Shown one piece after another: positions 51,303 through 62,719 of a stretch of DNA of 64,000 nt (its first letter is position 1; each line of letters opens with the position of its first letter). A program made the translations under genes and the position numbers. The DNA is from Escarpia spicata (lineage: Eukaryota > Annelida > Polychaeta > Sabellida > Siboglinidae), in contig OZ023208.1 in the NCBI GenBank assembly GCA_963995525.1, positions 26,272,127-26,336,126 on the forward strand, in the 5' to 3' direction. The notes beneath the pieces were generated by a model. It was not told where the DNA came from, made no database searches, and saw only the letters and a list, made by a program, of their open reading frames with translations.

Positions 51303-52650
51303 TAACTACTGCAGCCAATCAGCGGCTGTTGCTGCATCCTGGTCTCCAGCTGTTTGTAAATATGTCATATATAATAATGATACCCAAGAAACAGGATTGT
51401 CAATCCATTAAGGACTTTCTGGAATATTTTTATTGCGCATGAATTGTGTTAATAGTATCGTGGATTCACAACAGAACAATCATCATTATGTCGCAGTGCT
51501 GTTTAAAATTTGAAACAATGCGAATGACACAAATACTGTACACGTTTCAGTACGCAAAACGAAGTATTACAATACATATCTTCCGCAATATAATATTTCG
51601 CGCCGATTCGTCATTAGGAAATGGCATCTCGTGACGGTAACACGCCACATAAATGTAGCCTGAAACGTATTCCTAAACGTTTACCAGCTAACTGTGTTTA
51701 TTATCAATTCAATTATTTCGCTACTTCTGATTAATATAATAATATAAATTCTTCTTCTAATTCTTCTTCTTCTTATTATTATTATACAAAGTATTTTTAT
51801 GCATTAGTGTTGGTATATGTATATATAGATATCCTGCGGAAGCTGCTGTATGCAGACGATCTGGCAGTGGTAGCGGAAGCATCTCCAAGAACAACTGACA
51901 TAGTGGAAGGATATGTTCAGTAGACATAAACTAAAAGTTAGTTTTCAGAAGACTACTTTGGGTGGGACAGCAAACCAAACAGCTGGAAATACACCTGGAG
52001 GGGAAGAAAATCATACAAAGAGACAGTTGTGTATACCTGGGTGGAGCGACATGCGGGGACGGTAACTCACACACCGAAATTCGCAGGAGGAAAAAAGCAG
52101 GGGAAACGCTTGGAGGAAAGATGAAGGTGTGATTGGAGACAGGCGCATGTCACGTAAACTCAAAGGAAATATGCTCTGTTCATGTGTTACCCCGGCATAC
52201 ATGAATTGCGGGGGTGAGGAGAACTGATGAAGCGAAGAATGGAGGAATTGATGGTGGAAGATGGAGTGAAAGAAAGCCTTAAGAAGAAGCTGGCGAGGAG
52301 TCGACTAAAGTGGGCTGGGCATGCGGAGAAAATAGGAGGAGAACGGCTGGCAAAGACAGCAGATACGGAAAAGGAGGCGCGGAAGACCTAGACTGAGATT
52401 GGAAGAATGCGGAAAGAGAGACTTGGAAGGATTGGGAGAGGAGTGGAGAACAATAGCAAAAGATAGAGGGGAATGGGGACAGTTGGTAGAGAAAGTAGTG
52501 CAAGATAAGTGAGAGAAAAGAAAAAGAAAACTGAAATCGAGGAACGGAACCAAGGCCAGTCTCACCCCTGACGACAGGGAATCAGGAGGAGAACAACATA
52601 ATTACTGTTGTTGTTGTTGTTGTTGTTGTTATCAAACAGTGGTCAACAAG
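51302..52650. repeat. Duplicon copy 3, right part
   Basis: 51302-51355 continues the broken duplicon (aactactgcagccaatcagc). From about 51370 it matches 28395-28800, and from 51830 it matches 30360-31400. The stretch equivalent to 23715-28390, including the coiled-coil ORF and channel exon 1, is deleted. Confidence 0.8.
51830..52570 (+). mobile_element. RTE-type LINE 3' fragment, copy 2 (upstream of copy D)
   Basis: Paralogue of 30360-31160. It retains ILRKLLYADDLAVVAEA at its start and FVYLGGATCGDGNS-like and SRLKWAGHAE-like segments, with many small indels and no long frame. It ends in an AAG/AAA-rich tail with the same downstream sequence (gaggaacggaaccaaggccag) as copy 1. Confidence 0.8.
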
Positions 52651-53189
52651 TTCCAGAGGGCGCCACTTGTGTGCGAAGTTCGCTTTCCTGCCGTCATAAA
52701 AAAGGCTGCGAGAAACTGTATTGGAACGACCGTGTTTTTGATACATCGGCGATACGTTTGAATGTTGCAGGTTTCTCTGAGTCACCATCGTACTGGTCAG
52801 CACCGTGTTGTTCGTCTGGCAGTGCCACGGTTTGGTGGAATATTACATGAACCGGCCTGTCAGAATGAAGATGTCGATGTCACAACAAGAACCGATCGTC
52901 GTTCCCGCGGTCACCATTTGCAATCAAAACACCTTCAGGTATCGCGTTCAATCAGATCAATCAATTTATATTTGCAACAGCAACAGCGGCGTCATGGCAT
53001 ACTCATAAACAATTGTTTTTTACCTGAAGTTGTGTTGAATGGTGGTCATAAGGGATTTTAGATGTCTTCCTTTGACACCATAAACATTCTATGACGACGG
53101 ACTGAGCGTTTTGCTGTTAATGTGTAATAAGTTGGTTCAGGAGTACATTTAGCAGTAATAATAACAAAAATAATGTTGGTTATAATAAT

Positions 53190-53214
53190 AATATATATAC
53201 ATATATATACACAC

Positions 53215-53258
<44 letters not shown>

Positions 53259-53304
53259 ACATATTTATACACATATACGTATGTACGTGTATATATATAT
53301 ATAC

Positions 53305-53335
<31 letters not shown>
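53190..53335. repeat. (AT)n-rich microsatellite
   Basis: AT-rich array with ac/gt interruptions, homologous in position to 36553-36626. The next insertion landed at its right edge. Confidence 0.9.
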
Positions 53336-53336
<1 letters not shown>

Positions 53337-54880
53337 GTCACAAAATCGAGTGTAAGTATTAATAAAGTGGCGGTACCCGATTTGACATAGCAAGTTATAG
53401 GTTTAGGTGCACTAGGATTCGGAGTGAACGAGAGACATAGCGTAACATCAGATATGTATGTACGAGAAGCCAACTGGCATTCCCATTTAATACTTCATCA
53501 ATAAACATATGCGGTTCAGTGATAGTTGGCCAACCGTTACTCTGCTATGACATTATATTTATAACACCATACATTGTATTCGACGAGTATGCATCCAAAT
53601 ACGAATTTACATAGGAGACAATTTAAACAGCTGGTCACTTACATGAAGACGGGTATACACCGTTGTAAAGTCTATGAACTGTAACCAATGAATGTCTCGT
53701 GATGTGCGAATGTCAACGTTCGCATCGGTCGCGTTCTGTGAGATGTCAGGACGAAGTCGAAAGTCGCTCGGCGTTCGGCAAACGAATTCACGTGGATGAA
53801 AGCAGGCGACTCGGGCGATCAAGTAGACGGTAGATTTGCCTTGTCGATCCCACGCGAATCACCAGGCGACAACACGGAAACGATGTCACGACGTCGGCGA
53901 TGTCGAGAAGGTCTGTCACGGAGTCTGTGTTACGACAGCTAACAGACGAAACGGTGGTGGCCTCGCATTCGAAGATCACGTCAAAACGGAACTGCAGTCG
54001 GTTATCGCTCAGTCTTCTTCAACGAGTGAGAAGTGCAGCGTCTCACAACTAATCAGTACTGTTGAAATGGTAGAAGTATTTACTACAGGCGTTGGGCAGA
54101 CACACGTTTCAGCCCAATTCCTGGAGACGAGAGTGCAACACTTTCTTCTGCTCAAATGTTCGTCTGGCCTCGAATGGCCGTCCTGCCCTTATATAGCTTG
54201 ATGACAGGAAGTTAGTCTGACCAATTACAACACTTAACACAAATTAAAGTCGCTCCAAAAACCAGCTCCCGAAACCTATCACACATTGAAGCAATCCATT
54301 CAACTCGCTGAGTTTAAAATAGATTTTGCGAGCTAAACGTGTGGCTATATAAGTGCTCATTCAATCTTTAACTTACGTGAATTACTTACATAATTAATAT
54401 CACTGGATTCCCTGTATCGAGCCGGATACCACAATATTCATCGTACATTCCAAATCTCATGAATTAATCCATAATTTTAATAAAGCACGCGCTCTATTCA
54501 TAAGCTAGGTGTGACCCTAGTGTTTTTCACACCTACATTTCTGTAAACAACTTTTATAAGTTCATAATATAATCTTCTTATAACCACAACACAAGTAGTT
54601 TGACAGGTCACCATATAACCAGTCATGTTAAATAATTTCTACTGGTACCAAATTTGGTATACCTAACCGTAGAATTAGTGGTGTACGCTACAAATGAAAT
54701 TAATTAAATCTGACTCGTCGGCAGTTAAAACGTTACACGCCTTAATCGCCAGAGAGCACTAGCGTATACCTCCGCGACAATACATACCAGAGATGGCAGC
54801 ACCATCCCATCAACCATACTTTGTATTCAAAACCACTGTTCTAAAGCTTGATTAAATTCTATACAAACCACTTTGTGACA
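53336..54880. mobile_element. 1,545-bp insertion with TG..CA ends (solo LTR or TIR element)
   Basis: The left end is TGTCACAAA and the right end TTTGTGACA, a 9-bp inverted terminus starting TG and ending CA. The flanks are 'atata' on both sides (53331-53335 and 54881-54885), a possible 5-bp TSD, although the left flank is itself an AT repeat. The segment is absent from the equivalent intron of copy C. A tatatagc TATA-like site (about 54193) and an aataaa (about 54480) fit an LTR. No retroviral ORF is present. A short-TIR DNA element is the alternative. Confidence 0.55.
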
Positions 54881-55330
54881 ATATACATATATCTTGATTG
54901 TTTGTGGTAGAGATGAAAACAGTCGACGTCATTATTAATGTTGATAACTTTCTATTGTGATACTTACGCATTGGTGCTTTCTAATCACGTGTTATTCTCA
55001 CGTTAGTTGCCGGTGGAAGGGGACCCAATGCAGTCACAAAGGTGTCAGTTTGACCATAAAAGATGCAGGCATTTGCTACACGTCCAATGCCCGGATCGGC
55101 AACAACTCCAAAGTCAATGCAGCCGGTGGTAGACTTCTCGAGCGATTACAGGTAACATTACTGAACATTCTTCAGGATAGTTCGTTTTCAAATTAGAAAC
55201 TTTCATTTTTCATATCCAAGAATCATGTTAAATTACCTGGTAGAGGCTTTCGTTGACGTGTCACGCCGACTTCATCAGTACCTATGACGCTGAATGACGT
55301 CATCGTACACGTCATTCAGCGTCATAGGTA

Positions 55331-55361
55331 CTGATGAAGTCGGCGTGACACGTCAACGAAA
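55331..55361 (+). ncRNA. Hammerhead-ribozyme-like core in PLE pLTR
   Basis: CTGATGA at 55331-55337 and GAAA at 55358-55361 are separated by a stretch that folds into a stem (gtcggcg with cgtcaac, one mismatch). The 3' pLTR copy has the same core (57896-57902, 57923-57926) with gtcgacg, where G-U becomes A-U, so pairing is kept. An inverted copy is at about 55248-55278. Hammerhead motifs are known in PLE terminal repeats. I could not identify a convincing stem III or cleavage site, so activity is unproven. Confidence 0.5.
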
Positions 55362-55475
55362 GCCTCTACCAGGTAATTTAACATGATTCTTGGATATGAA
55401 AAATGAAAGTTTCTAATTTGAAAACGAACTATCCTGAAGAATGTTCAGTAATCTTAGGACAAAGTATGGACAAGA

Positions 55476-57899
55476 ATGTGTCAAAGACGTGAAGAAACTC
55501 GAACAATTGACCAGAAAGGTTTCGCGCCACAGAAATCACCTTGTATTTACGCTACGTTGCAAAGACATCAATGTAACACCTCCCAGTCTCAGTCTGAAAT
55601 GCCCGATAAACACGACGAATGCGAGAAGAATAGTGGACAAAGCCAGGAAGGAACTAGTGAGAGAGAGAGAATACGTGTCATAAACAACAAATTGGACACG
55701 TTTAAAGAGAAGAAACTCGCCCTAGAAACGAAGCTGTTTACTTCGTTGTCAAGGGAAGAACAACAAAACGTCACGCGCCACACCGCGCATGTCAGCGAGA
55801 GTACGCATGAGAAAACAAAATGGCGCCATCAACAACAAATTCGGCGCTTGGAAGCGAAGAGAGACAGAACAAACGAAGTTGACCTTACCGGAACACAGCT
55901 AAAAAGGTGGGTGATAAATCTGTCGAAATACAAACTGTCCGGGGCCCAGAATAAGATATTAGCGAAGGGACTAAATTACGCGGTAACGCAAAAAAAAGTA
56001 CCAACCGAGGAGTTCGTCGTAGCGGCAGAACAAGCGACATGGAAACTACCACAAGAACAAAAAGACAAACTTCGTGCAGATATCGCTGGAGTTCTGAAAT
56101 CAGCAAAAGTTCCAAAACAGAACCTAACCAGACAAGAAAGAACAGCCTTGAAAGAGCTGCAGAAGGAGAAGTCCATCACCATACTCCCAGCGGACAAGGG
56201 AAAGGCCACAGTCATCATGGAAACGAAAGAATACCAGGACAAAATGAAAGAAATGCTAAGTGACAAAGCGACATATGAGAAGTTAAAGAAGGATCCGACC
56301 AAGAAATATAAGGCAGAACTCATCAGAATGGTAAATTCCTTGGAGAAGGAGGGGAAGATCACCAAAGATCAGTACTGGTACTTATATCCTACGCTAGAAA
56401 AAGTACCACGGATGTATGGATCACCAAAAATCCACAAGGAGAAGGTGCCACTCAGACCAATTGTCGACTACACACAGACAATAGCGTACAGAGTATCCAG
56501 AGAATTGGCCAACATACTACAACCACTTGTTGGAAAAACAGAACACCATACGGAAAATTCACAAGAATTGGTGAAAGAAATGACAAAGCTGAGAATGGAA
56601 AAAGGAGAATCATTTGTGTCATATGACGTTGTGTCACTGTTCACGAAGACCCCGATCAGAGAAGCTTGCAAAGTCATCAGAAAAAGACTAGAGAATGACA
56701 AGACACTAAAGAAGAGAACAAATATAAACGTAGACGACATCATGGAGTTGTTGAAATTTGTCTTGGAGACGACATACTTCAGATTTGGAGGAGAAATTTA
56801 CCAACAGAAGTTTGGGGTAGCCATGGGCAGTCCAGTGTCCCCCATTGTTGTGAACCTGTACATGGAGGACCTGGAGCAGAAAATCATAGCCACAGCACCA
56901 GTCGATTGCCAACCGAGAAACTGGAAGCGATATGTGGATGATATAATTTGCCTGGTACACACAGGAAAGGCAAAGAAATTACAACAACACATGAACACTG
57001 TAGACCCCACAGGTAGCATAATTTTCACGCGGGAAGACGAAGAGAACAACAGCATGCCCTTCTTGGATGCAAAGTTCACCAGAAAGGAAGATGGCAGTGT
57101 GAAGTCCACAGTGTACAGGAAGAAGACGCACACTGACCAATACCTGAATTTTGCATCCCACCACCCCAAACATCAGAAGTTGGGAGTTGTCAGAACCCTT
57201 ATGAACAGGTGTGAGACAATAACTTCGGAGGAGGGGGACAAGAAAGAAGAGGTGGAACACCTGAGAAGAGCTCCAAGAGTATGTGGCTATCCGTCGTGGG
57301 CCTTGAAAAAGGTGACAGATAGCAGTAAGAAGAAAAAGACCAACAAAAAGACAAAGGACAAAAACTATCGGAGCCAAGTAGTCATCCCATACATAGAGGG
57401 GGTCTCAGAGAGAGTACATCGAGTACTGAAAAAGTATGGAGTAGCAACGGCCATGCGTCCCCACACCACCCTCAGGCACCTGTTGCTACATCCCAAGGAC
57501 AAAGTACAGCTAGAAGAACAGGGCGAACTGGTGTACCAAATACCGTGCAAGAATTGTGGTGCTGAGTACATTGGGGAGACAGGAAGACTACTCAAAACAA
57601 GACTGGAGGAACACAGAAAGGACGTAGACAACACGGAAAATGAGAAATACACAAGGAGCGGAAAAAAAAGATTGATGTCTACCATCAATAAATCCGCCCT
57701 TACAGACCATACGACAACTGAAAACCATATCATAGACTGGGAGGGAGTGAAAATTGTAGACAAAGAATCCAACAGAAGGATTCGGCAGATCAAAGAAGCC
57801 ATCTGGATCAGAAAAATCAAAACACCCATCAACAGAGACGAGGGCAATTACGAACTGCCTCACGTGTACGATGACGTCATTCAGCGTCATAGGTACTGA
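55476..57899 (+). CDS. PLE polyprotein: reverse transcriptase + GIY-YIG endonuclease
   Basis: One open frame of 807 codons. RT landmarks are ILPADKGKATVIM (about 236), PRMYGSPKIHK, PLRPIVDYTQTIAYRVS, SYDVVSLFTKTPI (catalytic Asp), FGVAMGSPVSPIVVNLYME and RYVDDIICL (catalytic DD at about 486). These are followed by MPFLDAKFTR and TDQYLNFASHHPKHQK. The linker has VYQIPCKNC, then the GIY-YIG core AEYIGETGRLLKTRLEEH (about 694-711) and DHTTTENHIIDW. The first about 68 residues are in the wrong frame: the family-like N-terminus (ECVKDVKKLEQLTRKVSRH, LVFTLRCKDINV) is in the frame open at 55441-55683, and the switch falls at a (GA)n run near 55657-55668. The TGA stop lies inside the hammerhead-like CTGATGA. 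Confidence 0.9.
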   Translation: MCQRREETRTIDQKGFAPQKSPCIYATLQRHQCNTSQSQSEMPDKHDECEKNSGQSQEGTSERERIRVINNKLDTFKEKKLALETKLFTSLSREEQQNVTRHTAHVSESTHEKTKWRHQQQIRRLEAKRDRTNEVDLTGTQLKRWVINLSKYKLSGAQNKILAKGLNYAVTQKKVPTEEFVVAAEQATWKLPQEQKDKLRADIAGVLKSAKVPKQNLTRQERTALKELQKEKSITILPADKGKATVIMETKEYQDKMKEMLSDKATYEKLKKDPTKKYKAELIRMVNSLEKEGKITKDQYWYLYPTLEKVPRMYGSPKIHKEKVPLRPIVDYTQTIAYRVSRELANILQPLVGKTEHHTENSQELVKEMTKLRMEKGESFVSYDVVSLFTKTPIREACKVIRKRLENDKTLKKRTNINVDDIMELLKFVLETTYFRFGGEIYQQKFGVAMGSPVSPIVVNLYMEDLEQKIIATAPVDCQPRNWKRYVDDIICLVHTGKAKKLQQHMNTVDPTGSIIFTREDEENNSMPFLDAKFTRKEDGSVKSTVYRKKTHTDQYLNFASHHPKHQKLGVVRTLMNRCETITSEEGDKKEEVEHLRRAPRVCGYPSWALKKVTDSSKKKKTNKKTKDKNYRSQVVIPYIEGVSERVHRVLKKYGVATAMRPHTTLRHLLLHPKDKVQLEEQGELVYQIPCKNCGAEYIGETGRLLKTRLEEHRKDVDNTENEKYTRSGKKRLMSTINKSALTDHTTTENHIIDWEGVKIVDKESNRRIRQIKEAIWIRKIKTPINRDEGNYELPHVYDDVIQRHRY

Positions 57900-59897
57900 T
57901 GAAGTCGACGTGACACGTCAACGAAAGCCTCTACCAGGTAATTTAACATGATTCTTGGATATGAAAAATGAAAGTTTCTAATTTGATTACAGGTAACCTG
58001 CCGGGTGTGTAAACCACTTGATACAAGGACTAGCAAAAACAAAAAGACACTTGATATTGATTTGCGTCGAGGGCGTGGTAATAAAAAATGAATTGCACAA
58101 TGTTCTCTTATATGTCATCGATAGTTACGCAGTATAAACAGCCCTAATTCTGCAGGAATCAAGAACGGCCTGCAACAGCAACCATTCTGCATCAGTTGCG
58201 GTCCGCAACTGGTGGTGAATACTACGATTACCAGTTGGAATCCATAACACCGTCAAATTAATGGATATTCTACACAAATGAGATGTCATTTCATATTATA
58301 TGAAATTTACAGTAACTAACATGACAGTATTTCTTAATATAGCGAATATCATGTCACCATAAACAACAGAATTACAGTTACAAAAACAGTTAAGAATGTT
58401 TCGATGTTTCTAGGAACCAAGCACGGCCTGGAGCTGGTGGAGAACGTCGAACAGTACGAGTACATGAACGGTCCACATAGCGGGGTCGGGTTGAAGCTTC
58501 TCCTGCAGCGCCACGATGATGTACCATTGGTGGATGAATTTGGCGATAACATCCCAGCAGGAATGCACAAATTTTTTGCAGTGACCGTCCTAAAAATAAG
58601 TACCTTCGTGACAGTTTTTATTAATGGTCCAAGGTACCATCTAGCCTATAAACTTCAAACGATAGTCGATATACATTATACTCGGCTGATGTTAGACCTT
58701 TCAGAGAGAATTGATGAATAATAAATATAACGTAATAATAAAATAGAGATCAAGTGAATGAAACGGCGAGAATAATTGATATGTGATATTTGTTCTGCAC
58801 CCACAGTCACTCGTCTGTTGAATGCCCATATTGTAGGAGACCAACCTGCCGCCTCCACACGGTGATTGTGTGAAACACAGAAAGCTGCGCTACTTCGATA
58901 ATTACACGCAGGCGGCCTGCTACAGGGAATGCATCATTAACTTCGCTATCAAAACGTGTGGCTGCAGAGATTACTATATGCCGCCTTTCATCACAGGTTA
59001 ACAGAGTTATTTTATCCTTGTGTCTATGTTGCTATTAATATTCTTAGGAACGGATGTATTTGAGAAAGTGGAGTTTGAAATACATATGATCAGCACGAAT
59101 TGCTAACATACCTACGGGCCGCTTGTTGACAGTGGCAGTGATCCAGCGAGGTGCTATGCCAAGGCTGTGATAGTTGATGTGTCGTTTGAACTTGAACCTG
59201 TCTGCCGAGTGCGTGTGTCCGAAGGCGTGTGGTGAGTTGCATTATAAAGCGTCGATGAGCTACGCGGCCACCAACCGAAAGAGCGAAAACCCATTCGATT
59301 TGTCCGAGGATTTCCTCACGAGAGCGGGGAAGCACCTGAACGAATCGCTTGACACCAAAGAGAGCATACACCAGACAGACGGCGAGCTTACACAGAGGAA
59401 TCTACAAGAGTTCTCCGTGTGCTACCGGAAATGCCGTCACAAGAACAATTTGAACAAAATGCACATTACCAATTCTGGAAGTTTATCCATAACAAAGATG
59501 CATCGTGCAATATCATTGTTATACTGAAAATGGGCTTACGGAAAACGGAAGACTTCTTACAGAATGCTTTCATAGCTGGATGGGAAAATATGAAATTGCA
59601 TGACTGTATGTCTGATTCGTTCGAGCTACACCAACTATTGCGACATTCAGCATATTTGTTTGACCAAAAAGAGTGGCAAGCCACAATAGCTCTGCGACTG
59701 AACGAAAAGCTGACATCTTCGAAGAGAGTATTATATAAATTAGAACAAGTGCATGTCGCGTACCATAATGCCGTCCCGTTGCTGAACGACGCAGCTTCAC
59801 CGAATGACAGATACAACTCGTCCTACCTACCACAACACTGTTCAAGCAAGACGCGAAAATAAATGAAACATACACTCGACTGAGAGCATACATCAAG

Positions 59898-59899
59898 AA

Positions 59900-59990
<91 letters not shown>
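59898..59990. repeat. (AT)n tract truncating channel copy D
   Basis: Begins directly after AYIKKY codons of the long exon; sequence beyond it is unrelated to the channel. Confidence 0.95.
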
Positions 59991-59992
<2 letters not shown>

Positions 59993-61130
59993 TAATGACC
60001 CTGACAATATATATAAAAAATAACTGCGCGTACGCGCAGTTTCCACTATGGCCCCACCTTCACGATCCGTATTAGTGCGTATTTGGATTAGCCACCGCCA
60101 TGCGAATGAGTCGTGACTGATTAAATTATCAAAAGAAACGTCGACCAACTGCTATTTATGTCACAGATTCAGCAAAGAAAAGAAAGAAAATATATGGAAT
60201 AAACGGAGAATGAACATAGCTACAGCTCATGACAGACGAATTTATTGAAAAGAAAAAACACCAGCTCTCCACGCACAAAGGTCGAACCCGCCGATGACAT
60301 ATTGAATGATTGGCATTGTTTTTTTTTTTATATAAAAACATACGACATCTCAACTATGGTAATGCCATGTTCCTTTTTCACTAGGTACATCTGGCTATAC
60401 ATTTTAAAGTTTAGTTTTAATGAAACGTTTAGGTAACGGAAACTTATTGAAGCCAAGAAACATTCAATAATGAAACCATTGTGTTTGCACCATAAATTAT
60501 TCAGCTGCTATTTCCATAAGCAGCATAAATGCAACTTTATGAAATGAAATACTGTACGATATTAAAATAGCATAGGTGGTTATGTACTTTCGTATCTACA
60601 AAAGGTTTACTTTTAGTTTAAAAAATGTACATCTATAAAGAGCATAATAACATTATTGTTCATAAAATATTAAGATATATTGCATCAGAATAACAGTATG
60701 TTTTATTTTGTACTGGGAATTCAATATGTTTTTGTTTTGCCCATCATTTAGAGTAACAAATATTGAATTTGTTTCTGTCGAATTCCCGTTTCGATGACAA
60801 ATAAAATGGCCATTGGAAATAAAGTTATAAAATTACAAAACTGTACAAGTAACGCATACTTTAAAACACTGTTTTCAGTCATCAGTGGTGTATTTAACTC
60901 AAGAAGATCCCTAAAACATTTTGAATGTTGTAGAATATTTATATTTTATGAATTTTCTTTTTTATTGTAAGTGCAACTTTATCGACACCTTTTTATACAC
61001 TACTCCCACTGTAGTTCACTTAACACAAACTTGTTTCAACACATTTTGAAGAATGTGCTATAGAACACAATCCAAACACAATGAGCATAAGAAAGCATAC
61101 ATTTTATTATATACTCCTATTTTACAACAT
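59991..61130. other. AT-rich spacer, nothing recognised
   Basis: No channel homology, LINE motif or long ORF. Composition is markedly AT-rich. Confidence 0.5.
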
Positions 61131-61137
61131 AATGACG

Positions 61138-61465
61138 GGATGTTGTGCATTTGGATGCACAAATCGATCGATTGAACAAATCCATTTGAAACATGTAGTT
61201 ATGTACATATTCCCAGCAGAAACCACATGGAACTAATGTGGCAGAACAAAGTCAGACATCTTCTGCACTACTGTGTCAGTTAACACATTGTCCAATTAAT
61301 AGCACTGCTGTGCATTTGGATACAGAATGCTATCAGACGCACACATTCATTTGGAACACGAAGTGATGTGCAACTTCCCAATATATGTCGCACAGAACAG
61401 AATGGGGCAGTAAGGCACCATCTTATGTCAGGTGACCCATTGTCCAATTAATGGCAATGTTGAGT
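61138..61465. repeat. Two-unit tandem repeat, about 170 bp each
   Basis: tgtgcatttggat, gaac, gatgtgcaacttccca / tatgtacatattcccag, tgtgtcag/tatgtcag and cattgtccaattaat occur in the same order at about 61143-61300 and 61311-61455. Confidence 0.75.
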
Positions 61466-62400
61466 AGAGTATCCTCTTTCCATCAGCTCGGGTTTTTAAC
61501 ACTGTTGATGATCAAAACGTTCCTGCAAATAAACAAATTTGACTTTAGGAAACTGAGCATAAATATGTTCACAGAGCGCGGTGGAAAAACTGGTTAAGAA
61601 GTCGTCAGTGGTGCCCCAACGATCCTTACGGGTTATGGGAAAGTGAACTGAAGTGAAGAAGCATAAATATGAGTTAACTAATTCAACACTGTACATATTA
61701 ATTCAGTTTAGATATTAGATTACGGAACTTATCACCAAGTGTACAGCTGGCTAAATGGGAAAGGAATACTCAAATAAGTGGGGAAACAGGGACTTTTCTT
61801 CAAAAACGGCTGACTGGAAAGGCAAGACCCGTCGACACACAGATCCAACCCGCACTGACTGCTGCCGTCGCCGTCGCCCCCGCGCGGGCACTCGGATTGA
61901 TGGATCGGATGTTATAATTATACTTAATTGAAAAGTGATACAGTGGACGGCAGGATAAATCAGCAATGCATAAGCTTCCTGCATTGTTAAAAGTAGCTGC
62001 CAATATATATTATGTCTACGAATTGCTGATTTAAAAAGCCATTGCTTGCAACAACTCACCTCGAAATCTGACATGTTGACTGTGTGTGTGACGCCACCAG
62101 TCTCTATGTGTTTCACTGCGCCTGCATGAAAATTCATTCAATCTCAAAGTGATTCGCGCAAACACAATTATTTATCGGCTTTTTGCGCAGATCACACCCA
62201 AATTATGCATAAACATGCAAGACATAAGTAGCAGAGACTGTAGTTACGGAAACGATCACGTTTTGATACAGTACATCTCAAATGTATATTAGCTTACCAA
62301 GATAATATTTAAATGTTTGCATGGTCATTAGAAGTAAAGATCATATTGACCCCCTTTTCTAGAAATATTGGGCAAAATGACGTCATAAGATGGCCCATTT
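61466..62400. other. Spacer with a possible small exon on the minus strand
   Basis: Minus-strand ORF 62137-61751 begins MNFHAGAVKHIETGG and contains MSDFE followed by GTGAGT, a perfect donor, near 62060. Beyond that point the frame looks like intron. This could be a first coding exon of an unknown gene leaving to the left, but there is no supporting homology. Confidence 0.25.
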
Positions 62401-62719
62401 TTGCTGCTACAGCAAACGTCTGACGAGCTACTTGCTAGAGGCGCCACTGTCGCGGCGGTAGAATTGACCAATCAGCGACGAGTCTTTATGAAATGCCCGA
62501 ATGTGATTAAAATGGCGGGTGATTTAAAAAAAGCTTCAGTAGGATGTGTTGTTGAGTGGGTGGTTGCTGTTGCTGACATCGTGTGTGATGACGTCAACGG
62601 GATGGCCCCGCCCGTTTCTGGGAGTTTCGATGGCAGTTTTCGAAGTCGAGGGGCCCCCAACATTTTGGCGGGTAGATCGATGTGCTGTGATGATGGGGTT
62701 ACCAGGGGAATCCTCCAAC

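Larger units (their letters stand above)
55157..57984 (+). mobile_element. Penelope-like element (PLE), 2,828 bp, with 13-bp TSD
   Basis: Flanked by gattacaggtaac at 55144-55156 and 57985-57997. The empty site is visible in intron 4 of copy C (ggttacgggtgacctgcc). The 5' end is a perfect or near-perfect palindrome (55157-55452): a pLTR in inverted orientation meeting a direct one at about 55304. The 3' end (57864-57984) repeats the pLTR. The body encodes RT and GIY-YIG endonuclease. This arrangement of inverted and direct pLTR copies is typical of the family. Confidence 0.92.
52771..59870 (+). pseudogene. DEG/ENaC channel copy D (5' exons plus truncated long exon)
   Basis: Exons matching copy C lie at 52771-52938 (TM1 exon), 55007-55125, 58414-58595, 58837-58996 and about 59186-59860 (part of the long exon). 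Lesions: TGA at 52778-52780 replaces the first Trp of TM1; exons 3 and 7 are missing; the donor after 58595 is AT instead of GT; the long exon has lost its acceptor and shifts frame near 59370; it stops at an (AT)n tract at 59898. No 3' exons follow in the window. The introns carry a solo-LTR-like insertion and a PLE. Exon lengths 168, 119, 182 and 160 nt are identical to those of copy C. Confidence 0.88.

Noticed and set aside
61751..62137. 128-codon minus-strand ORF as a gene
   Set aside because: Only a possible ATG and a GTGAGT donor support it, with no homology; listed as a low-confidence note in the spacer entry.
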